The position numbers and the translations under genes were made by a program. DNA of 64,000 nt from Paenibacillus sp. FSL K6-1330 (GTDB lineage: Bacteria; Bacillota; Bacilli; Paenibacillales; Paenibacillaceae), in assembly GCF_037976825.1 (NCBI RefSeq), contig NZ_CP150269.1, positions 6,737,501 through 6,801,500 on the forward strand. The letters run 5' to 3'. Below, piece after piece: positions 1 to 9,600 of this stretch (position 1 is its first letter; every line of letters begins with the position of its first letter). Under the pieces are notes generated by a model. The model worked only from the letters and a program-made list of their open reading frames with translations. It was not told the DNA's origin and did no database searches.

Positions 1-2
1 AT

Positions 3-113
3 GCGTGGGGAATCGGCAATGTTATGATCGCCATCGGCTTCCTGCCGCTGCTTGGTCTGCTTGCCCTGCTTCTTCCCGGTGATGACAAACTGGACCAGTG
101 GGCGAGGGATTAA
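3..113 (+). CDS. C-terminal end of a membrane transporter (partial)
   Basis: Only the last 36 codons are in the window, open from position 3 to a TAA at 111-113. The peptide is a glycine/leucine-rich hydrophobic helix (NVMIAIGFLPLLGLLALLL) followed by a short charged tail ending KLDQWARD. That looks like the last membrane span and cytoplasmic tail of a transporter, probably of the major facilitator superfamily, but so short a fragment cannot name the family or substrate. A hairpin terminator follows about 70 bp downstream, so this is probably the last gene of its unit. Confidence 0.5.
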   Translation, partial: AWGIGNVMIAIGFLPLLGLLALLLPGDDKLDQWARD

Positions 114-181
114 CTGTCTCCGCCAGGTCTCTGTAACCGATCAGGTTGTTTGTATGCTTTAAACATAGTTCTGGCCCTCAT

Positions 182-236
182 AAGACAGACGCCCAAATCA
201 TCCGCACCGTACGGATCGACTGGACGTCTGTCTTTT
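182..236 (+). terminator. Rho-independent terminator after the partial transporter gene
   Basis: The arms AAGACAGACG (182-191) and CGTCTGTCTT (225-234) are complementary, an inner ATCCG/CGGAT pair extends the hairpin, and a short T run follows. The rest of 114-401 is AT-rich leader. A TTGATA at 304 and TATACT at 330 are 20 bp apart, too far for a confident sigma-A promoter. Confidence 0.6.
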
Positions 237-410
237 ACATTTACATAAAACGGATATCTGCGTCTGTATCGCTAACCTTTCATTCCTCTTAGTGCTTTTG
301 TTTTTGATAATCCCAGTCTATAGACATGATATACTAAACAAAATACAAGCCATAGTACGACCATGCCAGATACGAGCATACGAACAGGCTAGACCAAAGG
401 AATGTGCGAT

Positions 411-2174
411 ATGTTGAAAATCCCAGGATATACGATCACCGGCATCGTCTATGAGGATTCATATATAACGGTGGCGTATGCCCGTTCCGAGCGAACCCGG
501 AGAACGATGCTCCTGAAAATTGTAAAAGAAGGTAGCCGTACAACGATCGAGAATGCGAAGCTCATCCACGAATATCATTTCCTCAATGATTTGAATGTGG
601 ACGGGCTGTTCAAGCCTGTATCCTACTTATCGTTCAAGACAATGATCGTGTTGGAGTTTGAACCCATTCACGCTATAACCTTAAGGGAATATGTACGAAT
701 CCACGGCTCCTCACCCTCGGTATTAATTCCAATGCTTGAGCGTGCTGCCCGCAGGCTGCAGGATCTGCATACCCGCGACGTTCTGCATTTAAACATCAGG
801 CCAGATACCCTTCTTGTTCAGGAAAGCACCCAGGACGTTTATTTAACGGGCTTCGGATACGCCGTTCGCCGGGATCAATTGAATTTACAGGGGCATGTCA
901 GTCTGGAAGCCAATCCAATCTATATGTCTCCGGAACAAACTGGGAGAATGAGCCATCGCCTGGATGGCAGAGCCGATATGTACTCACTTGGCGTGACATT
1001 CTACGAGCTATTCGCTCATAGACTTCCCTTCACCGCGAACGGTGCACTTCCTTGGGCTCACGCCCATCTTACCATAAGGCCTGATCCCTTCCATGATATT
1101 CATCTGCCTCAATGGATATCAGAACTTATCCTGAACATGCTGGAAAAAGACCCCGATGACCGCTACCTCGACATGCGGAGCATTGCTGAGAAAATAGCCC
1201 GGCATCGATTAGCTGCTGAATCAGATCCGGATGCCAAGCGCTGCAGGTATGAAACCAGGCAAAATCCTTCCGTTTCCAATTCATTTCAGCAGCATGAAAC
1301 ACTCACTGATAAGGACGAGGGAGATAAGCCCTTCCAGGAAACCGTTCCCTCCATGTCGCTTTCGGGCCATATCGTCAACTATCCGCAAGTGTTGGATTTG
1401 GCCGCCATCATGCAGGCATCACATATTTTTAACTCGGAGATCGCAACGGAGCGAGTAGCTGAACGTTTCATGCAGCTCCTGGTCATGAACGCCGGCGCCC
1501 ATCGCGGTCTGATGCTAATGTTGCAGGACGGCAAATGGTATGTAGAAGCTGCGGCAAAGATGGACGGCAGGCGATTGGCGGCTTCTTCTCAGCGAACTCT
1601 CCTGGAGGATGCCCATGGAGTCAGCCGGCGTTTGCTTATTCAGACAGCGGAATCCCAAGCTGCCCTTCACGGGCCGACTGCCACACCAGGGATGGTTGAG
1701 TTGAACTCAACTTCTTCCGCTCATTCGACAGAAGGTTCCGTGCTTTATTTTCCTATCGTTATTCAGGATCAATTGCTAGGAGTATTGTTTCTGCAAAATG
1801 AGATGAGCACAAAAGCATTTGCCCCCGATCGTTTTCATGTGTTGAGCACCATTGCCTCCCAAGCTCTATTTGCCATTCATGCGAAAGTCCGCTCCCATAC
1901 CGAGCTGCCGCTTTCCGATCATGGCCTCCAATCGGCAAAAAAGCGTGCGGGAGGAGTGCATGATTTAACAGGACGGGAGAAGGAAGTGCTTCGCCTGATC
2001 TCGAAGGGGCTCTCGAATAAAGAAATCGCCGCGGCACTTACCATCACCAATGAGACAGTAAAGACCCACATCAAGAAAATCTTCGAAAAACTGAAGGTTG
2101 ACCGAAGAGGAAAAGCCGCAGCCATCGCTAATACGCTCGGTTTGCTTCACGAGGACCATCCCTTTCCTGAGTAG
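411..2174 (+). CDS. Pseudokinase-GAF-LuxR regulator
   Basis: A 587-residue cytoplasmic protein with three parts. Residues 1-270 have a Ser/Thr protein kinase fold of the kind found at the N-terminus of large bacterial and cyanobacterial sensor proteins (IPGYTITGIVYED start, LLKIVK lysine, MSPEQTGRM activation segment end, RADMYSLGVTFYEL helix F). About 330-500 is a GAF-type ligand-binding domain. About 520-585 is a LuxR/NarL helix-turn-helix (LTGREKEVLRLISKGLSNKE). The kinase lacks both catalytic aspartates: the HRD position reads HLN and the DFG position reads TGFG, so phosphotransfer is unlikely. I infer a transcription regulator that senses a small molecule through GAF and uses the kinase fold for binding. 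The ATG at 411 is preferred over the ATG at 402 because AAAGGA lies 9 bp upstream of it. No target gene is evident. Confidence 0.85.
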   Translation: MLKIPGYTITGIVYEDSYITVAYARSERTRRTMLLKIVKEGSRTTIENAKLIHEYHFLNDLNVDGLFKPVSYLSFKTMIVLEFEPIHAITLREYVRIHGSSPSVLIPMLERAARRLQDLHTRDVLHLNIRPDTLLVQESTQDVYLTGFGYAVRRDQLNLQGHVSLEANPIYMSPEQTGRMSHRLDGRADMYSLGVTFYELFAHRLPFTANGALPWAHAHLTIRPDPFHDIHLPQWISELILNMLEKDPDDRYLDMRSIAEKIARHRLAAESDPDAKRCRYETRQNPSVSNSFQQHETLTDKDEGDKPFQETVPSMSLSGHIVNYPQVLDLAAIMQASHIFNSEIATERVAERFMQLLVMNAGAHRGLMLMLQDGKWYVEAAAKMDGRRLAASSQRTLLEDAHGVSRRLLIQTAESQAALHGPTATPGMVELNSTSSAHSTEGSVLYFPIVIQDQLLGVLFLQNEMSTKAFAPDRFHVLSTIASQALFAIHAKVRSHTELPLSDHGLQSAKKRAGGVHDLTGREKEVLRLISKGLSNKEIAAALTITNETVKTHIKKIFEKLKVDRRGKAAAIANTLGLLHEDHPFPE

Positions 2175-2290
2175 CCCCTATCTCCAGAAGGGACTAAACG
2201 CCAGCTATAAGCTGCAATTCCATCGCCTCTACCCTTCTATTCCACGATCAGTATGTTTGGGAAGCATGTGAATGCTCTTATAATAGATCT

Positions 2291-2330
2291 AAAAAGCTTA
2301 CTTAAGGAAGAGACCTTAAGTAAGCTTTTT
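2291..2330. terminator. Strong bidirectional terminator between convergent genes
   Basis: A perfect 17-bp stem (2291-2307 with 2314-2330) and a 6-base loop, with an A run on one side and a T run on the other. It can end both the LuxR regulator from the left and the SLH repeat protein from the right. Confidence 0.9.
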
Positions 2331-2333
2331 CGT

Positions 2334-5300
2334 TTATATGCTCTGTTCAATCACATTTATAAGACGATGTATAACCGCTGCTATCTCTGCACGTGTTGCC
2401 AATCCTCGAGGCAAGAAGCTTCCTCCGGGGTACCCGTTCATCAGCTCGTTCCCAACCACGTCAGATACCTGTTGCTTTGCCCAGGCGGATATGGAGCCTT
2501 GGTCTTTGAAGGAAGTTAAGTTTGTACCGGAAACGCTGGAGGAAAGACTCACAAGCTGGCTCGAGTTGGCCAGCATGACAGCCATTTGCTCACGTGTGAT
2601 CGGATCATCGGGGCCAAAAGCTCGGCTGCTGTACCCACCAATAATTCCATGGGCTAGAGCAGTACGAATCGCGTCGCCAGCCCAGTGATTTTTAATATCC
2701 TGGAATGTAGCGCTGTTTTGCCCCTTTAATCCCAGGCTCCGTATCAGCAGCGCGACAAATTCGGCCCGGGTCACCGGACGGTCTGGTTTGTAGCTTCCGT
2801 CAGGATAACCTTTTACCAGCTTCAGATCATATAGCGCCTGGATGTCAGACTCGGCCCAGTGTCCGGTAATGTCGGTAAGGGCTGGAGTCTGTTTGCTAGG
2901 GGGCGGTTGTGCAGCAGACGAACCGCCGCCATTTCCTGGGGTTGGCGTTGGGGTTGAAATCGATCCTGGAAGTCCTTCGTTCTTATCCCCCTTATCTACT
3001 GAAGAAGGATTCGGCTCGCTCCCGCCACTTCCCGGTGTAGGATCAGTCGGTCCTGTATCTCCACCACCTGGCCGAGGCGTAACGTTAACCGTTCGAACAA
3101 CCTCTTCCGCCTCATTGCCGGCACGATCGGCTACCGAATAACGGAGCGTGTATTGTCCCGGTCTGGAAGTATCGACTTTACCTTCAACCTCGATGCGATC
3201 CGTTAGATCTCCGTCTAGATTGTCATTGGCCATGGCGCCCGGATCCGTATAGTCAGAACCTTGCACCAATGAGATTCGAGAATCGCCAAGCAGGGTAATT
3301 ACCGGCTTTTCACGATCGATATTCGTGATTTCCACCAGTTTCACCGACTCATTGCCTGCATGATCCCGGACATAATAAGTAATCCAGCCATTGTCATGGA
3401 CCTCCAGCCTATCACTCCAAGGCTCGCCACCACCGTGTGCGAAATAGAAAGCATCCTGTTGCCCGAAGGCAAGCTTACTCTCAACCAACGGATGCGGAGC
3501 ATAGACCGAGGCGGTCACCGTGACGTCGGTTTGCGTCGGAACAGACGGTGACACCGCAACCTGAATGACTGGCACCTCTTTAAAAATGTTCATGACTTCA
3601 ATGGTCTCAATTGTTTTGTTGCCCGCAGCACTCTCGGCGTATACGCTATACCATCCATTCAACTCCGCTTCGAAGGTTCCGTTAAAGTCGTTCCCTTCCG
3701 CTTCAAAATAGGACAACGACTTGATCCCCGGCGCCCACTTCGTAGACATAATCGGACTTAACGTACCGTAAACATCAGCCGTCACGGCCACGTTCTGGTT
3801 TGTCGGATCCTTGATAGAAGGCTGCAGGTAGATGATCGGTTCTTCCCTATCGATGTTGCTTACATGGAAGGATCTAACATCCCCGTTACCGGCAGCGTCT
3901 TTCGCATATACCGTGTATTCTCCGTTCGCATCCACCGTAAATACATCTTGGAACACGATGCCCCTTCCTTGCTCGAAGTAAACTTCGTCCTGCACACCGG
4001 CGCTCCATTTCATAAGTGAGATCACGCCGGAGTTATCCATGCCGGATACCCACACTTTGACATCCTGACTCGTCCACGTACTAGGCGTTAGCTTGGGCTC
4101 CGATATTATCGGTCTTTCGTTATCCATTCGGGTAACCTCAATGACGGCCACGGCATCGTAACCAGCATTGTCTTTGATATAAACGGTATACATTCCATTG
4201 CTGTCAACGGTAAAGCTGCTACCGGTAAACGGAGTGCCTTCATTCTTGAAATAATCGGAATCATGATGTCCGGTAGCCCATTTCTGCACCGCGATCCCGC
4301 TACCGTTGTCCGTTACATCGAGTTGTATTCGAACGGGGCTGTTCGCCCAATCGGGGTTGTCGAGTGACAGCCGGAGGTTTGGGCCGCTTTTATAAATATT
4401 GGTGATTTCTACAGTCTCGATCTGTTCGTTCCCGGCCTTGTCCTTGGCATAAACTGTGTATAGACCATTCTCTGAAACCGTAAAGCCTGTCCCTTGCAAG
4501 GTGTTCCCCTCTGCCGCAAAATAGGAGGCCGGCTGCTTGCCCACTGCCCATTTGACGATCTCGATGCCGCTTTCCTGATCGGAGGCGTCTACAGTAATAG
4601 CGATATCCGTCTGCGTCGGCTCTGTCGTGGATGGAGTCAACGAAATCGCAGGAGGGATGTCGTCCAGATTGTGAATCGTAATCTGCTCTGTTACCGGATT
4701 CCCCGCTTGATCCTCTGCATAGACGGTGTAAACCCCGTTATTTGTCACTGTAAAAGAATCGCTGAACATGGTTCCGGCGCCATTCTTGAAAAATGCCAAA
4801 GGCTGGCTGCCGGCAGCCCACTTCGTGAGCTTAACCCCGCTGAGATCATCTACGGTTGATGCGGTAATTTGGACAGACCCAGCTGTCCACCCCGTCGGCG
4901 ATGACGTCAGACTAAGCGAAGGTGATACTCGATCAATGTTCCCGATTTCAATGAACTGCACCATTTCATTTCCTGCACGATCCTTTGCATACCAGGTATA
5001 CCATCCGTTATTGAATGCGGTGAACATGATGCCCCCTTGCGGCAGATGGCCGTTATTATGGAAAAAGGACACTGTTTGGCGGCCTTCCGCCCATTTCTCA
5101 ATCTGGATCCCGCTCCCCGTATCATATGCTCGTCCGTTAACAATGACGTTGCCCTGTGTCCATTCTGACGTAGATTGCGACATAGATACCGATGGCGGGC
5201 TATTGTCGAAAAATACGGAGCTTCCATCCGTGGTCGCCGATACGGTCATGGGAATCCCTTCGTCTTGGTATGCAATGCTGAAATTGATCTCCCCTTCCGG

Positions 5301-6083
5301 ATGGCTAGCATCCAGCGTCATAGATGCCCTCCAATCGTTTCCGACAGCGTTCGGTATAGCGGTTGCTTGCATTTGCTGTCCAGCCAGTGTGACCCTCGGG
5401 GATTGGAGCGCTCGAAGCGAAGAAAAGGACAACGTAACCGTATCGCCTGCCCTTGCATAACTCGAATCTGCCGCATGGGACTGAATAGAAACGCTGCGGA
5501 TGAGGTCGGCATTCAGGTTGTAACTCGCCCGGGAACGGCTGTAGTTCAACGATTTGTTTTCGCCAGCCCAGGTCGTCGTATAATAGCTTATTGTGGCCCA
5601 TAACGCGTTGGCCGGCACCTCTGGACCGCTTAAAATATTGACACCGTCCACACTGTACGTATACTGCTGATTATCGATGGGTTGATTCTCAAAGAACGCT
5701 CCATCAAAGTTACTTAACGTCAGCCACCTCACATCGGCAGGCAGGTCATTCAACCCTCTAAGGTTCATCAATTTCTTCTCGGTTGTAATCCCGTCTCGGC
5801 TGTAATAAAGCTCCACCCCGTCAAAATTGATCGGCATGAACGTGACCCAGCGCGCGTTAGAAGGGACTTTATTAAAGTCGTCCAGAACCCTGACGGTGGT
5901 ACCATCGCTATAGATAGAGTGGACTCCGGCAAATCCTCTTGGATCATAAGCGATGGTACCAATCGTCTCGGCCTGCACCTTGAATGCAGAGGCCCGATCT
6001 TTCACAGGAATGACCAGGCTGCCTAATAGAAGCGGAACGATCATGGCCACCACAATGAATGCTTTTGCTACACTGCGTTTAAT
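2334..6083 (-). CDS. Large secreted repeat protein with C-terminal SLH domains
   Basis: About 1249 residues. A basic signal peptide (KRSVAKAF then a hydrophobic core) leads to a 150-residue N-terminal region. Then come seven related beta-sandwich repeats of about 85 residues, each with a WA.G.Q...YF centre and a YTVYAKDKAGN-type end, and one DUF5011/HYR-type Ig-like domain. A Pro/Gly/Ser linker and three SLH domains (GHWAESDIQALYDLKLVKGY and two more) finish it. SLH domains bind pyruvylated cell-wall polysaccharide, so this is a cell-surface protein, probably an adhesin or structural filament; no enzyme domain is visible. No ATG or GTG fits the ribosome binding site: AAAGGAGG lies 9 bp before an ATT at 6081-6083, and only this start gives a complete signal peptide. 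The first GTG, at 6053, is 30 bp further on and would remove the basic N-region. Transcription ends at 2291-2330. Confidence 0.88.
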   Translation of the reverse strand: MKRSVAKAFIVVAMIVPLLLGSLVIPVKDRASAFKVQAETIGTIAYDPRGFAGVHSIYSDGTTVRVLDDFNKVPSNARWVTFMPINFDGVELYYSRDGITTEKKLMNLRGLNDLPADVRWLTLSNFDGAFFENQPIDNQQYTYSVDGVNILSGPEVPANALWATISYYTTTWAGENKSLNYSRSRASYNLNADLIRSVSIQSHAADSSYARAGDTVTLSFSSLRALQSPRVTLAGQQMQATAIPNAVGNDWRASMTLDASHPEGEINFSIAYQDEGIPMTVSATTDGSSVFFDNSPPSVSMSQSTSEWTQGNVIVNGRAYDTGSGIQIEKWAEGRQTVSFFHNNGHLPQGGIMFTAFNNGWYTWYAKDRAGNEMVQFIEIGNIDRVSPSLSLTSSPTGWTAGSVQITASTVDDLSGVKLTKWAAGSQPLAFFKNGAGTMFSDSFTVTNNGVYTVYAEDQAGNPVTEQITIHNLDDIPPAISLTPSTTEPTQTDIAITVDASDQESGIEIVKWAVGKQPASYFAAEGNTLQGTGFTVSENGLYTVYAKDKAGNEQIETVEITNIYKSGPNLRLSLDNPDWANSPVRIQLDVTDNGSGIAVQKWATGHHDSDYFKNEGTPFTGSSFTVDSNGMYTVYIKDNAGYDAVAVIEVTRMDNERPIISEPKLTPSTWTSQDVKVWVSGMDNSGVISLMKWSAGVQDEVYFEQGRGIVFQDVFTVDANGEYTVYAKDAAGNGDVRSFHVSNIDREEPIIYLQPSIKDPTNQNVAVTADVYGTLSPIMSTKWAPGIKSLSYFEAEGNDFNGTFEAELNGWYSVYAESAAGNKTIETIEVMNIFKEVPVIQVAVSPSVPTQTDVTVTASVYAPHPLVESKLAFGQQDAFYFAHGGGEPWSDRLEVHDNGWITYYVRDHAGNESVKLVEITNIDREKPVITLLGDSRISLVQGSDYTDPGAMANDNLDGDLTDRIEVEGKVDTSRPGQYTLRYSVADRAGNEAEEVVRTVNVTPRPGGGDTGPTDPTPGSGGSEPNPSSVDKGDKNEGLPGSISTPTPTPGNGGGSSAAQPPPSKQTPALTDITGHWAESDIQALYDLKLVKGYPDGSYKPDRPVTRAEFVALLIRSLGLKGQNSATFQDIKNHWAGDAIRTALAHGIIGGYSSRAFGPDDPITREQMAVMLANSSQLVSLSSSVSGTNLTSFKDQGSISAWAKQQVSDVVGNELMNGYPGGSFLPRGLATRAEIAAVIHRLINVIEQSI

Positions 6084-6214
6084 GGTTATTTTCCTCCTTT
6101 TTCTAGTTAGTTAGGCATACAATTCAGTTAAATAGGAACGTATACTCAGATAAAATAGTAGCTTTTGACTGGGTAGATATACATCCCCCGTATGAGGGAT
6201 CTTTGGCGAAAACG

Positions 6215-6240
6215 AAAAAAACTCGGGTAAACACCCGAGT
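6215..6240 (-). terminator. Rho-independent terminator of the small membrane protein gene
   Basis: The 8-bp stem ACTCGGGT/ACCCGAGT (6221-6228 with 6233-6240) is followed on the minus strand by a run of T (6215-6220). Confidence 0.85.
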
Positions 6241-6267
6241 CTTTCTTGAGCTTTCATACGGCCTTGT

Positions 6268-6462
6268 TTACTTCATCTTGCGGACCAGCTTAATAAACCA
6301 ATACAAGAAGATCCATGGCAAAATATAGGTCGTTAACCATTCGACGATTCGCTGGATCGCACCGCCTTCCGTTCCTTCGGCAATACTTCCTAACACGGTG
6401 AAGATGATGAATAAAGGTACGATTGCTATGGTAAAATAAATGACGGCTTTTTGGGTTTTTAT
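6268..6462 (-). CDS. Small two-span membrane protein, start unclear or frameshifted
   Basis: This frame encodes about 64 residues with two hydrophobic segments (VIYFTIAIVPLFIIFTVLG and YILPWIFLYWF) and a basic tail (KLVRKMK). It looks far more like a protein than the overlapping ATG-started frame at 6290-6487, which encodes a His/Arg-rich peptide. The frame has no ATG, GTG or TTG at its beginning. It either starts at an ATA (6462), 9 bp after GGGAGG, or begins in the other frame at ATG 6487 (AAAGGA upstream, MSNREANKDK) and changes frame at the A5 run 6456-6460. The second would give a clean 72-residue protein if one A were absent. Function unknown; no family recognised. Confidence 0.6.
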   Translation of the reverse strand: MKTQKAVIYFTIAIVPLFIIFTVLGSIAEGTEGGAIQRIVEWLTTYILPWIFLYWFIKLVRKMK

Positions 6463-6532
6463 CTTTGTTCGCCTCCCGGTTGCTCATCCATTTCCTTTAT
6501 ATTACAAACGTTCATGCAGAACGCTGTCAAGA

Positions 6533-6568
6533 AAATAAAAAGGACTCGGCTGCTAACAGCCGAGTCCT
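6533..6568 (-). terminator. Rho-independent terminator of the subtilase gene
   Basis: A perfect 12-bp stem AGGACTCGGCTG/CAGCCGAGTCCT with a 4-base loop, followed on the minus strand by TTTTTATTTT. Confidence 0.9.
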
Positions 6569-6602
6569 CCATCGTTAAAGCTCTGTCTCTGCCTATCCTT
6601 GA

Positions 6603-9600
6603 TTAGATTTTATTCAGATAATCCAGTAAACGGTACACAATCACGGATACCTGAGCCCGAGTGGAAGTCTCGCCCGGTGCGAAGCGGTTGCCGCTCACTC
6701 CCTTCACCAAACCTTCGTTTACGGCAAAGGCCACGGCCGCACGTGCATCCTCCGAAATCAGATTCGTATCGCTAAATGACAAGGATGCCGTTTCGGAATC
6801 CATCTTCAACGCTTCCGCAATCATGACTACCATGTCCTCGCGGGTCAGCGGATGCTTCGCCCCCGCTTCTTTGCTGCGTGTTTCCCAATCGATGCCTGTC
6901 TCGAAAATACGATCAAGCAGCGTCGCAAATTCAGCACGGGTTACCGCATTGTTCGGCGAGAACCGTCCTGCACCGGTACCGTTCGTGATATGCTGCGAGG
7001 CAGCAACCTCAATCTCATCCTTAGCCCAGTGGCTGACGATATCGTTAAAGGTCACGTTATTCTCGGCGGCTGCATAAGAACCCGGTCCGTTGATACGGAA
7101 CGTGATCGATCCGCGCGCAGCCGATTGCAGCAATCCTGCGGATTGCAGGTCTCCTTTTTCCGACTGCAGGTAGGCACCTACTTTACGCGAATCCTTCACT
7201 TTTGTTGGGTCATAGTTCAATGTCAGCAAAAGCGGATGTTTAAACTTGTCCCCGTGTTTGACCGAAACGATCGGGGATACAGCGTTCAATCGGCCCGCCG
7301 CGGTTCCCCCTTTGCTTGCAGCTACAGAAACCGCTAAGCTGAATCCGCTGCTCGTTTTAAAATCATCCAAAGCATCAGCAGGAACTGTCAGGGAAAAGCC
7401 GTTACCTGCAATAACAAGCGGTTTGCCGGATGCTTTCAGTTTATCCACGGCAGCCTTACCGAGGGTAAGGGCTACATCGCTATATTTGCTGAAATCCAGC
7501 TTTGATACATCCAGCTTCACTTCTTTGCCGTCTCCGGTAATTCCTGCTGCAACAGCAGTTTCAGACAGAGCGGCCGTTGCAGACTCAGTACCATCCGCAT
7601 TTTTCTTCGTGGTTACTTTGGCATCACCTGATACTTCGGGTGCCGGAGTGGACGGAGTTCCTGTGGAACCGCCACCGGATGACGAGCCTCCTCCACCTCC
7701 GCCGCCGGATCCGCCGCCTGGGTTACCTGGATCCGGGTTGCCTGGTCCAGGCGCTCCCGTCAGCTGCAAAGATACGGAGGCTTTTCCCTGAAGTCCTTGA
7801 TGGTCTTTGACGGAAAGCTCGACAGTGTAGTTGCCAGAAGACAATCCATCTAATGCAATGTTAAAGGCACCATCCTGCTCGACATCAAATCTGCCTTCTT
7901 TCGCTATTGTTTTATTGGCTCTCTTAATCACATAAGTGGCATTCAACCAGTCGCTGACGTCAAAATCAATGGCCCATTCATCCCACAACGCCGGAACAGC
8001 CGTTACATAGAGGTCATCGATCGTGCCGGTTAATGCAGGATTGTTCTTGCCGGAAATTTTGACATCGAGCTCGGTTTTAATCTCAGGCGCCGTTCTCTTC
8101 ATGAAGAATGGAATTGTCGCATAATCGGAATACACGATTCCATCCGTACCGAGGGATAGAAGCTCAACCGAGTATAGACCATCCTGAACCTCTACCTCTT
8201 TCCCAGTCGCATAATCGGCATACTTCCCGTTCCAGCCGATCGTAAATGAGGTGTTCGCATTAAAAAAGGCTTCTCCACCAAATATTTGGCCGAGAATTCC
8301 GTCGCCGTCAACACCCGCTTCTGGATTAAGGCTATCATACAAGTCCATGATAACGATCTGCATCGGATTGTAAAATTCGAAAGCCAGGTTGAGCTTGCCC
8401 AATTCACCCGTCTCGGTTAACGGAACATGCGGTAAGTAGTTCTCGGTATCACTGTAGGCTTTCGTATACTTCACGCCGGTGATCTCAAGATTAAAGTACG
8501 CAACATACGGAACCGAATAAGTCCGGGTTCCATTCGTAAAGGTGATATAGCCTTGCTGTTCCGATACGCCCTCTATCCCTTCCGGCACTTGAAGAGTTAC
8601 CGTAAGTTCTTCTTGACCGTTGAGGGTGAAGGTGCTTTTATCCGTTTCAACACTTACTCCAGGCGTAACCTGCGTGTTATTGATTCCCACGTTGAATGTT
8701 CCGCCCGAATTCCCAATACTCTCTACCTTTATTTTTTTCTGAACGGTCTTTGCAGCTTTGCCGGTAAAGTTACCAAAATTAATGCTTCCGGTAATGTTAT
8801 CCTTTTGATTGGCTGATCCGTTCTCCTGATACGAAGTCTTGTCCAGAACCTTCACCAGAGCCTCTGCCTGGATCGTATTGAGTGCTTGTACGCGCCCGGC
8901 CCCTTGATCCGTTACGTCGTAAGACTCGGTATTTAGTACTTTGGCGTTGTTCATCAGTGCGACTTTGACATCGAATGGAGTCCAATCGTTGTGTTTCTCC
9001 AAAATGAGAGCTGCAAGCCCTGCCACATGCGGGGATGCCATACTAGTACCTGTTAAACGATCATAGGATTGACTGTAATCTGCTTCTGGAATGTCCCTTC
9101 CGTATGCCGGAACGGATGACAAAATGCTTGTTCCCGGTGCAACCACGTCAGGCTTGATGTCCAGCGTCTTTTTAGCCGGTCCTCTGGAGCTGGAATCATT
9201 AATCTCATCGCCTGCGGTTCGGTTTTTAATAAAATCCGAAAACTTCACTTTCAGATCCGGGTTGGCATCGAGCAGCGATTTGATATAATCGCCGTCTTCT
9301 TTACTCATACTAAAGGTTGGAATGAAGGAGAAGCTGTCCCCAAGCAAGACGCCGATTGGGCCAGGGTTCTGGTTGAATACGATGACACCCGTCGCGCCTG
9401 CTGCTTTCGCATTGGCAATCTTATCGACAAAGGCGAGTTCGCCGCGTTTAATCAAAGCGATTTTACCTGCTACGTCTTTATCTGCGAAGTCCTCTGGCTT
9501 ACCCAGATCCGCATAAAAAAGTCCAAAATCTCCATCAAGGACGACTTCTGGGTCCTCAGCCAGGTTCCAAGCCATTAATTCAAGCTTATACGTAGCATCT

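Noticed and set aside
304..335. Promoter TTGATA/TATACT before the pseudokinase gene
   Set aside because: The spacing is 20 bp, too long for a sigma-A promoter; not called.
6290..6487. 65-residue ATG-started frame rich in His and Arg
   Set aside because: Its start site is good, but beyond residue 10 the other frame is plainly the membrane protein; kept only as the probable start of that gene.
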